The notes under the pieces: model-generated | Database searches by the model: none | Told to the model about the DNA's origin: nothing | Seen by the model: only the letters and a program-made list of their open reading frames with translations | From: Cryptomeria japonica | Lineage: Eukaryota > Streptophyta > Pinopsida > Cupressales > Cupressaceae | Direction of reading: 5' to 3' | Assembly (NCBI RefSeq): GCF_030272615.1 | Contig: NC_081405.1 | Coordinates: 152,686,113-152,750,112 of the forward strand | DNA: 64,000 nt | Shown here: positions 39,444-51,902 of the stretch, piece by piece | Layout of the letters: every line of letters starts with the position of its first letter | Position numbering within the stretch: the stretch's first letter is position 1 | Translations under genes and position numbers: made by a program

Positions 39444-39659
39444 ATTTATCTATTTATCCATTCTTGTAATCCATGTTCACTGCATTCTCTTCTGTCTCCG
39501 AGAGCACTGGAAAATGATGTTTTTGGATCAGCTCGGGATAAAAAAATCACCCAAAAACAAACTCAAAAGACATATAGATTGACTTCTTCATTTAACATTT
39601 GATTATATGCAATTCTGTATTGAGAATATTCTTCACAATACCTCCAATTTCAGTGGGTC

Positions 39660-39720
39660 ATCAATCTACACACAGCATTATTTATACAGGCAAAATTGGA
39701 TATCTTTTATCTGTATTCAC
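39660..39720 (+). promoter_or_regulatory. Possible PAP core promoter
   Basis: TATTTATAC at about 39679-39687 and CATATAAAC at about 39726 are TATA-like words shortly before the start codon at 39768. The first leaves room for a short 5' UTR. There is no other evidence for the transcription start. Confidence 0.25.
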
Positions 39721-39767
39721 TAGAGCATATAAACTGAAGAAGTTGAAACTGTGGCTTTCATTAGAAA

Positions 39768-39941
39768 ATGGAAGCAACATTGAAAGACTTCTTGTTTTTG
39801 TTGTTTTTGATGATATTCAGTGGTATGCCATGTTTTGGTGGAATAACCAGCACTTATGTGAGAAAAACTGAAGCATCTATGGACATGCCCATGGATAGTG
39901 ATGTTTTCAGCATTCCACAAGGTTATAATGCTCCTCAACAG
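39768..39941 (+). CDS. PAP: Purple acid phosphatase, exon 1 (signal peptide)
   Basis: First coding exon of a plant purple acid phosphatase, an Fe-Zn/Mn metallophosphoesterase that releases phosphate from organic esters and is usually secreted or vacuolar. It has 58 codons and starts [17 protein letters not shown], a classic signal peptide (hydrophobic core residues about 8-18, likely cleavage after about residue 24). It ends [11 protein letters not shown], the conserved run-up to VHITQGD in this family. The donor is CAACAG|GTATTT after a complete codon (phase 0). The start is the first in-frame ATG giving a full signal peptide. Which numbered PAP it corresponds to cannot be told from this part. 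Confidence 0.8.
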
Positions 39942-40525
39942 GTATTTCACATTCATGTCTTTTGACTGTTGAGAATGAGAAGTTTGACGATAATTTTTTT
40001 TTTTGTTGTTGTCTTTTTATATTTGAAGAGTTAAACATTTGTATATAAGAATGAGTGCAGATTATATATGAAAATGTGATCGATAAATTAAAGGTTAGAT
40101 TGATATGTTGGAGATCATATCTCTATTTTTTTTCGTTTTTCTTACTTTTTTTTTGGATGCATATGCACCTCTATCTAGTTTTTAGCTTTAAAACATTAAG
40201 TGCATTGTTTTTAAGTTTTTGTTTTCTATCTGATGGCTGTACAGACCGTCTATAAAATCTGTATTTTGTATTAGAGAAACAGTAAATAAAGATATTGCCA
40301 TGCTTTTTCGTGATGTAGTCTTTAATGATAAACCACATAATTCATTTTGTTATATATTTATTTCTGATTGTTTTTATTCTCGTTTTACTATTTGATATTA
40401 TTCTATCTGCTCTTTAAACTCAACATTGACAGCATGTTTTCTTGACTGTAATAGGTCAAAAAATCAGATGCTTTGTCTACTGCATTCATTTGATTGTATT
40501 TATTTTATCTGTTTTGGGAATTCAG

Positions 40526-40726
40526 GTCCATATTACTCAAGGAGACCATGTTGGTAGGAGAGTAATTGTATCATGGGTCACAACCTCTGAGCCTGGGTCC
40601 AATACTGTTCTTTATGGTACTGAGCAGTCCAAGTACAAGTATTCAGCAGAGGGGATTGTTGCAAGCTACAAGTATTCTAACTATACATCAGGCTACATTC
40701 ATCACTGTACAGTGAAGAATTTACAG
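40526..40726 (+). CDS. PAP: Purple acid phosphatase, exon 2 (N-terminal FN3-like domain)
   Basis: 67 codons between acceptor TTCAG|GTCCAT and donor TTACAG|GTGGAA, both phase 0, joining exon 1 in frame to give APQQ-VHITQGDHVGR. The sequence VIVSWVTTSEPGS...VLYGT, then YNYTSGYIHH-like SNYTSGYIHHC and TVKNLQ, is diagnostic of the fibronectin III-like N-terminal domain of plant PAPs. The NYT triplet is a potential N-glycosylation site. This domain precedes the catalytic metallophosphatase domain and contains no metal ligands. No stop or frameshift is seen, so up to this point the gene is intact. Confidence 0.88.
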
Positions 40727-41249
40727 GTGGAAGATTCTTTTTCCTTTTTCTTTTCATGTTAATTGGAAAATTGTTTCTATAAGTGTTTAGATTTGCAATG
40801 GTAGCAACCAGAAACTGAAACAAGAACATTGAAAGTTTTTACTTCTTGTTGGTCTAATCATGTAGCATTTAAATTTTGTTTATAGAGTGTATAATCATGT
40901 TAAGTCAGATGTTATAACAAAAGGAATGGAAGGCACATGATACATTAAGGAAGGTTTTGATCTAGAAGAAAATGTTAAGGTTGAGAGATATCTGTGAAAT
41001 ATATGAGAGCATTGCAGGTCATGCATTACTCAATGTTTCAAACTTGAGCAGTAGCTTCTGGTCCCAATTCATTTACAGTGCACATGATTGCATATGGTTA
41101 AAGAATGGGTTGACATCTTATACCCCTTCAAGGTGTTGATCAAGATTTCTCTAGAAAGACAATGATAAACCACTTCTCATAGGTCCACCAACATATTTGA
41201 GGTAAACTATAACCAAATACAGAATGAATAGAGACTTCATTTAATGGTG

Positions 41250-44200
41250 ACAACCCTTTCAAGGTCCAAGTAAAATTTGACATTCCAACTTTTCGAGGGA
41301 CAATTAATGTAGATGCTATCGATGATTAGATATCCCAGTTGGAAAAGTGTAAACCACTTCTTAAATTATAAGGAAATAGCATTCACCTTGTCAAAGATGA
41401 GTCTCACGTAGAACATTTGTAGGAGGCTATGTTGTTATCCTCGGAGAATTGAAGAGGAAACTTTGATGTTTGACATTTTGACGTAGTGATAATGAGAACC
41501 CCACATGGGGATAATTTGTGGACAATATAGAGGAGTATATCCTTGAAGACACATTTGAAGAGAATTATATGTGATAGTTAAATTTTAATTATTTTCATTA
41601 AAAAGAAAGTTAGTATGATGAGGTGTCTTTGAATTAACTATGAAGCTTTGAGCAATACAATTATAAAAAAATATGTATTTGATTTTCTACATTGAATTCT
41701 TTAGGATAAGCTCAAGAGACCAAAATTTTCACCAAATTTAGTTTAAGTCTAAGTACCATCAAATTTTAATTAAACCATTAGATTTGTGGAAAGCTACCTT
41801 TAATTCCAAAGAGGGCTTGATCAAGTGGTTAGTCATGCCCCTTTGGCTTGACCAATGCACTTTCCACCTATTGGAATCACTACTGACATTACGCCAAAAG
41901 CTTGAGCTATCAACGAATGCCACAGTGGCCAAAGACAAGGATCCACGGGAGGTGGTTAAGCACATGTCATGAATCTCGAAGGAGGTGTTGACCGACTAAC
42001 CAACAATCCCCCCCTCAACACTGACTGAGGGTTCCACAAAATTCTTATAAGGAGACCACAAAGTGACCTCTAGAGATTCGAACCCATAACCCAACGCTCT
42101 GATACCAATTGTTGGAATCATTGATGTCATTACACCAAAAGCTCGAGCTGTCAACAAATGCCACAATGATAGAGACAAGGATCCATGGGAGGCAGTTAAG
42201 CACATGCCACGAATCCCAAAGGAAGTGTTCACCGACTAGCCAACACCACCTTCACGTGAATGATGGATGATATAAACAATCATTTCATTGATTTCATCAT
42301 CATTGTCTATTTAGATGACATACTCATACTTGAGAAATGGGAGGATCATTTACAATATGTTCAATAGACAATTTTGTGACAACATAGGCTTTATGCTAAT
42401 ATAGAATAATATACCTCTGGTATAGAGAGGATACATCATGGACAAGAATGGTGTTCATCTTGACCTTGAAAAGATACAAGTTATCAAAGATTGACCAACT
42501 TCTAAAAATTTCATAAAACTTTCTTGTTTTTGGGATTGACTGATTTTTATCAAAGGGCCATGCTCAAATTCTCACAATTGACATGGCCAATAAATTAGGT
42601 AATCAAGGGATGTGTAAACATAAAATTAGTTTGGACAAAGATGCCACAATGAGAATTTACACAATTGAAGTAGAAACTCTATTTGGTATTGACAATGATT
42701 CTTCCTAATCTGCAATAGTCCTTTAAAATTGAGATAGATGACTCTAAATATGCACTGAGTAGTTGTCACTAAACATAGGCATCTAGTTACCTACCATAGT
42801 GAGACCCTCTCTAATATAGCACACAAGCACCCTTCATATGCTAGAGAGTTGTACACCATTATTTAGGCTTGTAAATAGTGGAATCACTATATCTTGTGGA
42901 AATAGATCTAATCATTCACACATACCACACGCCTCTCCAATTCAAGCAAACGTAAGGAAAGTTGCAGAATAATCAGAATAAATGGTTGTCACCTACTTCT
43001 ATTTGTTTCAGCTCAAAATTTATAACAAGAAGGGAATCACTAATGCAGTTATAGATTGCTTGATTTGACCTGCAATCATATTCATGACAATAATGTTAAA
43101 AATTCTTCAATACATCAAACAACATATTAGCCTTAATCATATAGGATTGATCCTAATTTGGATGACATCTACCAAAGAATCACACAAGGAAAACAAATCC
43201 TTGATTAATACTTGCAATAAAAAATTCTAATTCAAATGGAGCACATTTGTATCCATATTGGGAAATATCAAAAGCTGATTTAGAAAGCACACTATAGTTG
43301 CGTTGTAGGAAACTTTGGGATAGAGAAGATAATTGTTGTATTATATAAGTACTTCGACTATGTAAAACTATACCACAATACTATTCTATACATTTGATCT
43401 TATGCATAACATGTACAATTGCAAGACCTACATATTGAAAACAAGTATTTTGCATAACTTTTCCAATTTCTAGTAAGCCTTGGTACTCTATCCCCATGGA
43501 TTTCAAGTTAGGCCGTTCCATGACATAACATGGTGATGCTAGTGTGTACATGTTATTTGATAGATTCTTAAAAATGTTCCTCATGATAGCTTGCAAAAAG
43601 GTTTTTTTTGTAAAAGATGCAACCAAGATTTTTTTTGAGAATGTTTGGGTACATTTCAATCTACCATATCTAATATCATTTTTTATAGGGATAGTAGGTT
43701 CTTTAGCAAGTTTTGTTAACACTATGGGTTGTGATGAACACCATGTAATTGAAGTTGAATGCATTTCACCCCGAACTGATAGATAGATTGAGATGGTGAA
43801 ATTTCTAATCATTCAAATAATTCATGCATATGTGATGAGATTTAACCCTATGTCCAACATAGATACAATTATGCATTACATAACTCCATTGGACATAGTC
43901 CATTTGGATTTTGCCTTTAGAACCAACCATTGATGTAGCCTTATTTTTCATGTTTAATGAGACATCATCACATGCTTAGAAGGAGGTGGTAAGGCATCCA
44001 TATTTATTGAAAGAATACACTATATCCAATAATAGGTTCATGAGATACTACAACATACCAATCACAAGTACAAGGAAAGATATGATCAATTTCATAGACC
44101 TAATTATTTTCAAGTTGATGAAAAAGTTTGGCTTTATCTCTAGAAAGAGTGGATTTAAGGGTCACATAGAAACTTCATCCGAGCTATAATATGGACCCTA

Positions 44201-44720
44201 AACCATCCTTAAGTATAATGGTAACAATTCTTCCAAGCTTGTTCTACCTCATTTTCTTGGGTTGTATCTAGTTTTAAATGTAGAGTTTCTATGTCCATAA
44301 TTTTCACCATTGTTGGAAGCCTTAGGATTTGTTGAACACCTTAATAATGCAAAACTAAATCCAAATGCTACCATTCCACTAAATATAGATTATGTGACCT
44401 ATGTTTTTATCAAGAGATTAAAAAATAAACAGATTCCTCTCTATTCGTGACTAGGGAAAGTGTTAATCAAGGATCAAATTAACAAAAAAATCCTCATTTG
44501 TTACAAAGTTGGTGTGATTGGGTCCATTGTTGAGCAGGTAAAACTAGGTCTTTCTAACACATCTAGCTACTTTAATTTTTGTCCAACGGACTAGGAATAA
44601 TGACCCCACAAAGTTAGAGTACATAAACTAAACACTTTATTAATACTTTTTAATTTTGTAATTAGTTTATCTTCATTGAGCTATTCATTTCAACTTCCAA
44701 GGAGGATACAAGTGTGGGGA
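41250..44720 (+). pseudogene. Ty3/gypsy relic inside PAP intron 2
   Basis: Plus-strand debris of a complete gag-pol. Gag: VKFDIPTFRGTINVDAIDD at about 41269-41325. [11 protein letters not shown] and a frameshifted CPFGLTNA (about 41817-41860), then, after the TRIM, VYLDDILILEKWEDHL (about 42303-42350). RT/RNase H connection: 42500-42960. Integrase: WVHFNLP and a shifted RDSRF at about 43645-43700, FHPN at about 43768 and HSIGHSPF at about 43885-43905. A purine block CCAAGGAGGATACAAG (about 44697) may be the polypurine tract, with TGTGGGGAC following as a possible LTR start. Stops and frameshifts are throughout. It is the single-RNase-H type, unlike the element at 669-3495. Confidence 0.75.
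41869..42245 (-). mobile_element. Complete TRIM (377 bp) with 5-bp target duplication
   Basis: A terminal-repeat retrotransposon in miniature, minus orientation. The two LTRs, 42110-42245 (5' LTR on the minus strand) and 41869-42005 (3' LTR), are about 85 percent alike by eye and run TGTTGG...CCAACA; the outer end at 41869 has decayed to TA. Directly inside the 5' LTR, after AT, is TGGTATCAGAGC (complement of 42096-42107), a perfect 12-base match to the initiator tRNA-Met primer-binding site. Inside the 3' LTR is a GAGGGGGGGAT polypurine tract (complement of 42006-42016). The internal part is only 104 bp and noncoding. CCACC flanks both sides (41864-41868 and 42246-42250). It interrupts the RT of the gypsy relic. 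Confidence 0.93.
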
Positions 44721-45663
44721 CTCTTTGGTTGCCAATGGGAACCATAGCTCACTAGTTTTAGTAAGTTTTCTAATTTGATTTGTAAATTATATAAATTGAC
44801 TACATTTGAATCAATGAAATAGAGTAGACGGTATGCATCTCTTTCATAGAGTTTGCCAAATTTAAAAGAGTTCTCAATTTTGAATAGAAATATCTTATTT
44901 AGTTCTAGTAAAGTTGTTGCATATTTTCTTGCCTTAAAAATTACTAGTTACAATACATTCAATGCATTGTCCTTTTAATTCACAAAATAATTTTGTCAGC
45001 ATTTTAATTTGTTCTTTTTATACTAGAATAGTGTGATGAAATATCTTCTTCAAATTCTGCTCCCTCATCTAATCTACACTTAAACTTTAAAATAAATAAA
45101 TAAAACACTCTTACATTTTTGTTATCTTTAGAACACAAGACTGAAAGTTTACCACAAATATTTCTATTTGTACCACTAAACTATAACATGAATTGAACCG
45201 TACATATTATCCACTAATTAAAACAAAGATAAGTAAATTCACACTAACATAAAAGATTGTTTGAATACATAAAACAACATGAACAATAAGAATGAACTAC
45301 TAGATTGAAGAGGAAAAACCTAGACAAAGTTACTCGAGAAGATATAAGATATATGCTATATAAAATTATACATAGATCTTTTTCATTGCTAACTTGTCAA
45401 ATTCTCATTACTGCAACAAAATGATCCAACTTCTTGACTTCGAATGAAAACTTCTGTAATGTAAGTCTTAACACAAAATCTCATTACATTCTTTGTACTC
45501 TCAGACACTTTTTTATAAGCAAAATTATTTCTGTCAACTTTGATTTTTTGTCCTTATCTTTTTGCTCTTATTATTCACAGTTGCTGGTTTGGATATTTTA
45601 TTGATGTTGAAAGACCATTGCTTACTCGTACTCTTCGTAACTCTGTTTTGGATGTGATTGCAG

Positions 45664-45775
45664 TATGATACTGAGTATTTTTACAAGATTGGATTGGGAA
45701 ATACAACCCGCGAGTTCTCATTCTTTACACCCCCCAGAATTGGTCTGGACACACCGTATACATTCGGTATCATTG
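45664..45775 (+). CDS. PAP: Purple acid phosphatase, exon 3 (start of catalytic domain)
   Basis: 37 codons plus one base between acceptor GATTGCAG|TATGAT and donor CATTG|GTATGT (phase 1). It joins exon 2 in frame as [27 protein letters not shown] and PYTFGIIG are hallmark PAP sequence; the next residues in the family are the DLG of the first metal-binding motif, so this exon stops one residue before the active site. No exon encoding the metal-ligand motifs (GDLG, GDLSYAD, GNHE, GHVH types) was found between 45776 and 64000. The gene therefore either has a third intron of at least 18.2 kb or is truncated here. Confidence 0.85.
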
Positions 45776-46994
45776 GTATGTCTATTAACATATCTACAGT
45801 CAATTATTTGAATTTTGTATTATTAATTACTTCAATTTTTTGGTACCATAATAGTTTTACAAAGAGCGTTCCAGGTTGTTACACGTATTGCGAGCACAAT
45901 AACCCTAGGTTGTAAATTTACAAGAAGTGCGTACTGCATGAGTTCAAAGATTCAGTGATAAGAAACATGACTAGAAAAGCCTAAACAAAGTTATGGTGCA
46001 TTGTACTATCCAACTGAAAATTAAAATTTTAAGCACAACAATTTGTTTTATATACATGGAGCTTAGTTATGATTTGGAAGCATGTTTGTTCTTTCACCAT
46101 TTAAGAGAGTCGGGAAGATCCTGTGCAAATTCATATGTACAAAAACCTCAATAAAAAGTCATCCTGTGTGAGGAGGAACCTTGACAGAAAAGAATCACTG
46201 TTAGAGCTGGGAAGAGTGTGTTGATTGAGACAAAGCTCTTGTCTACAATAGGGTGAGGAGTATCTCAAAAGCAAAGCTTCAACTAAGAGGGTACTATTCC
46301 CTTTGGATTGAATAACACCCACGGCCAATAGTCCTTGAGAGTTGAGAACTAGAGAAGACAGCCCTGACTTTGAACATGAGGGTAGCTGAACCTCTACACT
46401 TGGAGTGAGAATTAGAAGTACTTGGTCCTTTAGTGGCCACTTATGAAGGGATAATTTGTCTTACAAATATGTAAACATATGTGCTACTATCTATGGTTAA
46501 CCAATGGGTGTTTGGCATCCCCAATGGCTGAAATATGGTGAAAGGAGGAAGGATCAATGTGGTTGTCTTGGGAGTATCATGTAGATATTGATGTCCACAA
46601 TTAATTACCTCCAAAAGGCAAAGGGCCAAATACATTTGGTTTGGGTAACAACAAAAGGTAGCAAGGCACACTCTTGATCTATTTGCAAGCAATGCCATCT
46701 CCTTTGGATCTTCATGGTAGACAGAAAAGTCACCTAAAAGTAAGGTGCACCTCCATCTCTATGTGCTAAATATATAAAGAGAACAAATCTTGTGGCCTTG
46801 CTGTATGTGGCGATCAATGCCTGTCCATTTGAGAACACACCCATAGTTGCTACGTACCATTCTCATGAAATGCTTAGCATAAGCAACTGTTATATGGCTA
46901 TGAGGTTGCATGAGGGAGATCCAGTTAACATGAATATATTGTCAATATATCCTTGTTGATAGTTATATTAATATCCCCTTCATGATAGAGAGGA

Positions 46995-47285
46995 TAAGAG
47001 GAGAGGCATAAGGAGTATTTAAAGGTAAGGGATATAGTCTCCAGACATTCCAATTGACTAAAGAAGCAAACTGGTCTTGGAATGAAATCTGCTGTTGTTG
47101 CCTAAGGGAACCAAAAGAGGCATCCCATCAAAAAAACATAGAATGGTAAGAGCAGAGGCATAAAGATTTAAAGGGAGTGATGGTCTATGTATCCCAATCG
47201 ACTGAAGAAGAAAATTGTTCTTGGAATTAATACTACTGTTTCTGCCGGAGGAAACTAAAAGAGGAATGTTATCCAACGAACATTG
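46995..47285. repeat. Two-copy direct repeat, about 155 bp period
   Basis: Units beginning GAG(A/C)AGAGGCATAA at about 47000 and 47153 share CCAAT(T/C)GACT(A/G)AAGAAG, CTTGGAAT and GGAA(C/A)C(A/T)AAAAGAGG in the same order. The two have diverged by substitutions and small gaps. The function is unknown; it may be repeat-derived. Confidence 0.6.
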
Positions 47286-48569
47286 AGCTATACACGGTTA
47301 TCTCTCCCAATCAAAAGCTGTATCTCCAGGGGACTTGAGTCTACGAAGATACAAAATAGGCCGTAAGCCACTTTTAAGAAAAAGAAATTTGGGACTAAGT
47401 TCAACTTGGAGAATGCTGGGAGGGGCCATTTAATTTCACCAAATCATATTGAAGCTTAATGCTTTGCACTTTCTCAGCTTTTCCCCTCTCATTAGGCTCT
47501 GAATTAGTGATCCAAATATTTGAATCATATAGAATATGGTGGGTTTTATGATTGTGCACAAGGGACATGTCTTTGAAGAGATATTATAGCAATGCATGTT
47601 CAACTCTAATACACTAACTTGTATTCTTTCATTAAATTTGGAAGCCTTGGTTGCATCTGATCTGCATTATCTCTTGTGGTATCTTGTTGCCCATGTAGAA
47701 CATCACAATTGATATTTGCGGAAAAGGGTCATAACTAGAGACTAGAGTTGCTAGATACTCCATTGCCCAAGTACATGTATCTGCATATCAGATACTGAAT
47801 ACCGATACAATAATCCCAGATAAGACATGAATATCATATCTGGATGGTATTAATATAAGAGGCCATATCTGGGTCCTATCTGATATATTTGAGAATGGTA
47901 CCGTACCATTTATTGTTGGTTCTAGTTTAGGGTTATGACCAAACATTCAAAACTACAAAACAGTTAAAAACAATTTGTTCCCACATATTTTTTAAATTAG
48001 CAAAGACACTAATATAATATAACAAAATAAACATTCTAGACTAAAAATATAAAAACCAAAAATTATAGAAACTATTAAAAATAATTGAATATACATGTAT
48101 TTTTATAATTGTTGTATCCATTTGTATGCATATTAGGGAGTTGTGAAAATTTTGTATTTGTATTTAGGGGAAAAAAAAATTCACCGTATCTGTATTTGAT
48201 AGTATATCCTTTTCCATGTAACTTTGGCCATAAGATGTCTCAAATGGAAAAAATCAAGTAGAAGTGTGAACAACTTTGTTTTGTGAGAAGTGAATTTGGG
48301 CCAAATTTTCATCCCAATTCTTTTGATTCTTCTACTTATATTACCTTAATACTTACATTGGCATCTAGTTCACAACCTAGGTTTGACTATCTATTTGTGG
48401 ATGGAATGCAATTAACACATCAGCTTAGTATCCATTTTTCCTCACAAAATGGTCCAAGGATTGGTCAAGTAGTTTTAATCCCCAATTGGCACTTTAGGTT
48501 TTAGAAACCCCAAGCATGCCCATACATTGGTGAAAAATTTAGGTGGCTTCTTAACTTGATAATGTCCTC

Positions 48570-48989
48570 TTGCATGGAATCAAAATACACACCTTGAGAT
48601 TTTTCAAAAGAGGAGAGAGAACTTTGCCAGATTTCATCCACTCAGCCACCAAGAGTTTTCTTCCTTGGCCTGATTTCAAGTTGATGTTCAGACTTTCTAA
48701 TCAAGACCAAGAGACTTACCAAACAGTTCTTGATGCCATACCCTCACAATCGCTTCACAAGTTTGGTGTGCGTTGCTTCAAACCTTGGTGGAAAGACTGG
48801 AAATTGTTTCTAGATGCTCCCTTTCGGATTTACAGGCCTTCCAAAGGTTATTCTTGTTGTTTTCTCACTTGCATATGGTGGATCACCTTTATTCCCATTG
48901 GAAGTTGCATTCCTCTTGTGGTGTGTGGGAAGAAAGATTCCCAGGCATGTGCTGCAGTGCTTGAGCCTAAACTAGCTCATTTTGCCTAG
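48570..48989 (+). CDS. Hypothetical 139-residue open frame
   Basis: The longest open frame between PAP exon 3 and the hAT element. It is rich in Phe, Trp and Cys (for example FKPWWKDWKLF). It has no signal peptide, repeat or motif that I recognise, no splice context and no convincing promoter. It could be a fragment of a decayed element or chance. I would not annotate it as a gene without transcript evidence. Confidence 0.15.
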   Translation: MHGIKIHTLRFFKRGERTLPDFIHSATKSFLPWPDFKLMFRLSNQDQETYQTVLDAIPSQSLHKFGVRCFKPWWKDWKLFLDAPFRIYRPSKGYSCCFLTCIWWITFIPIGSCIPLVVCGKKDSQACAAVLEPKLAHFA

Positions 48990-49124
48990 TGTTTGTTGTA
49001 TCAAGGTCTTCCATTGGGGACTCATCTCGCTCACATGGTGTTTGTTTGGTATAAATTTGTTATACCAAGACTGACAACTTAGTCTATATACAATATCAAG
49101 TGGCCTTGGATCAAGTCAAACACA

Positions 49125-49205
49125 AAGAAACGGGACTCGGACTCGGCTTTGACTCGGACTCGGGACTCGGCGTCAAACTCGGCTCCAGACTCGGCTAGAC
49201 TCGGA
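49125..49205. repeat. hAT left subterminal repeats (GACTCGG words)
   Basis: Seven or eight ACTCGG words lie in about 75 bp (positions about 49133-49203). They are matched by CGAGTC/CCGAGT words at the other end of the transposon. They are probable transposase-binding sites by analogy with other hAT elements. Confidence 0.7.
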
Positions 49206-51099
49206 AAAGTGAAAAACTCAAGAAATTTAGAGATTTTTAAAGATTTAAAACTTGTTTCAGACACCCTTTATTGAATACACCTTAAAGACACAATAACATC
49301 ATCAAACTCGGCTCATTTGATTACATACACAAGTATACATCAATCACATAAGCATAAACGCAAATTGTAGCTGAAGAGAATAACAAACATAGATATATAA
49401 ATATTGTCAAATGTATACAATATTACAAAACTCATGGAATAAAAAATCCATGTCATCATATGATCATCATCAAATGTTTCATACAAATACCAAAGGTAAA
49501 TACAACTACAAGCCTATGGCTCAAAGGAGCGTGCACCCTCTCGCCCTGGCCCCCTGCGAAGGCGTTTAAGGTAGGTCGTGGATGATTCAGTAGCCATAGT
49601 CGCTCCTCGTGACACCATGCCATGCTCACCAACATCAGGAACAACTGTGTCACTCTCAGTATTTCCTGTCTCTGCTCGTGCTCTTTGCTCCTCCTCTGCC
49701 ATAGCTACAGCCTCAGCCTCTATATCTACCTGGTCGATCCAATCAGTGTCATCATCACTAAAGACAGCTGCAAGAATCTCAGGATCTGTCTGACTCTCAT
49801 TGGCCCACTCTGCTTCAAGATCAACCTCATCTAGAATGATAGGAGAGATGTCAACTAATGCATTCTTTCTCATTCTCAGGCGGAGGTTGTAGTGAACAAA
49901 GACGAGATCATTCATCTTCTCCACAGATAATCTATTGTGCCTCTTGGAGTGTATGTGCTCAAATATACTCCAATTGCGCTCACAACCTGATGCGCTGCAT
50001 GGTTGGCTCAAGATGCGAATGGCCAACTTTTGAATATTTGGAGTCGTTGGGCCAAAAAAGCTCCACCAATGATTTGAGTTTGAAATGAGAAAAATAAAAA
50101 AAATCAGTCTCACTCATGAACTCATTTAACAAGTTATAATATACAATAAAACTAAAATTAAGCCTTACAATTTATTTTTACGTGGCATCATAGTTGTCCT
50201 ACCGTCTTTGGCAACAGGACGAGAGAAGGTCTCCCCTTGTGCATCTGAGAACAACTATAGCTCTCGAATAAGCTCTATCTGAGAAGTACCAGCAGGTCCC
50301 ATCTTCTCCATGATTGAGTATAGCCCATTAAGGACCTCCACATCGGCCTTGAAAGAAGGGATAAAACGGAGTGCCGGATTCAGATAATTGGCTGTTGCAT
50401 GGATGGGCCTATGAAGCTGATGATGCCATCTCCTATCAATGATCTCCCAAATGGGACCATACTTGCTCTCATCTCCTCCATAGACGAATTTGATGCCCTC
50501 CTTCGCCCTATCCATGCCCTCATATATATAGTCCATTGCGGGCTTATCTCCATCCGCAACTCGCAACAAAACCACCAAGGGCTTAACAAACTACAAAATT
50601 GAAAATATTGTGTAATTTAGAAAAATGAGCAAATAAGAGAATACATATAATAAGTTATAAAACATGAAGTTAAATTGTAGAATTTATAAAAAAATTACCT
50701 TCACTATCTCATTGCAAGAGACCCAAAAGTCTTGCTCATCAAAAATGCAATCTGCCATATCTTTCCCTGCAGGGGTGGTAGCATAGGATGAGGAAGACCA
50801 CTCCTCACCAACAATCATACGTCTCAAGGCAGACTTAGACCTAAGCATGGACTACAATGTGAGGAAGTTTGTGGCAAATCTTGTGATTCCTGGATGATGC
50901 AACTCCTTCTGCTCTGTGTATTGTCTCATAAAAGCCAACACCCATGAATGATTATATACAAATTTGCACACATTTTTTGTCCTTTCTACACATCTCTTGA
51001 CCCATGGGATTTTTCCAATATCCTCCAACATGAGGTCAATGCAATGAGCAGCACATGGAGTCCAAACTGTAGATGGGTGCCTCTCCATCAATAGTCTAC

Positions 51100-51205
51100 C
51101 TGCAGCAACATAATTTGTTGCATTGTAAATTGTAATTAATGGAGGTACAAACTACAAGATAGTAATTAATTTGCAAACAAAATTAGTTTGTAATCAAAAG
51201 TTTAC
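51100..51205 (-). other. 106-bp hAT intron built on a tandem duplication
   Basis: On the minus strand the donor is GCTGCGG|GTAAAC (51205) and the acceptor GCTGCAG|GTAGAC (51100). The 29 bases ending at each junction are the same except for one (51204-51232 and 51098-51126), and similarity continues about 10 bases further. Removing exactly these 106 bp gives an uninterrupted reading NYVAAGRLLMER, the expected conserved hAT sequence. Confidence 0.75.
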
Positions 51206-51902
51206 CCGCAGCAACATAATTTGTTGCATTGTCGGTCATCACTTGTATCACGTTCTCCTCACCCACCTCATCAATCACCTCCTCCATCTGCTCACATAGG
51301 TAGGTGGCATTCTTGCAATGGGTGGAGGCATCAATGGACTTGATGAAAACGGTGCCCCCAGAAATAACAAAATAAAGCTAGGTCAATGATCACTCAATAA
51401 ACCATTAGATAAAAAAATAAAGAATTAAAGACTATATGAAACTAATATTAATCAATCACCTGGGGAAGTGTTGTGACCATTTCACACATCGCCCCATCGC
51501 AAATGGGGACCCCCTCTTTTTGCTTTTTTTTTTTCGCTTGTTTTCGCTTTCGTTTTTAGGGTTTTGTTAGTCAGTTAGTTGTCTGGATTTAGGGCCAAGC
51601 CTTAGGGTTTTAAATTTTGCCTTTTCAAGCCAAAATCCAGTCTTTTTTTGAGAGCTTTTGAGCTTCTTTTCTAGAATGCAAATTTTGAATGCAATGAATT
51701 CGCCAAAATGGTCTAATTTTCAATTGGAATGTTCATGCAGAGCTTAAACTTGTCTAAGTGTTGACCGTCAATATGAATTTTTGTCTGACTGAATATTTTG
51801 ACCAAATTTTGACTTTTTTGAAGTTTGATCCTGGGCATTGGAATTGATTTGTTTTCGCCTCGTGAAGTGTTAAAATGTGAAAAATCTTGTTATTTTGGCC
51901 TG

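Larger units (their letters stand above)
40727..45663 (+). other. PAP intron 2, enlarged by retrotransposons
   Basis: A 4,937-bp intron bounded by GT (40727) and AG (45663) keeps the flanking exons in frame. It contains a gypsy relic (about 41250-44720) with a nested TRIM. The parts outside these (40727-41250 and 44720-45663) show no other feature. Confidence 0.8.
45776..49100. other. Start of PAP intron 3 (or 3' flank), unassigned
   Basis: No recognised gene. It includes a two-copy repeat (46990-47290). A 139-codon plus-strand frame at 48570-48989 and a 73-codon frame at 48283-48504 have no motif I recognise. TATA-like and retroelement features were not convincing. Confidence 0.4.

Noticed and set aside
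49578-50088. Plus-strand open frames opposite the hAT C-terminus
   Set aside because: Antisense shadows of the transposase dimerisation exon on the minus strand.
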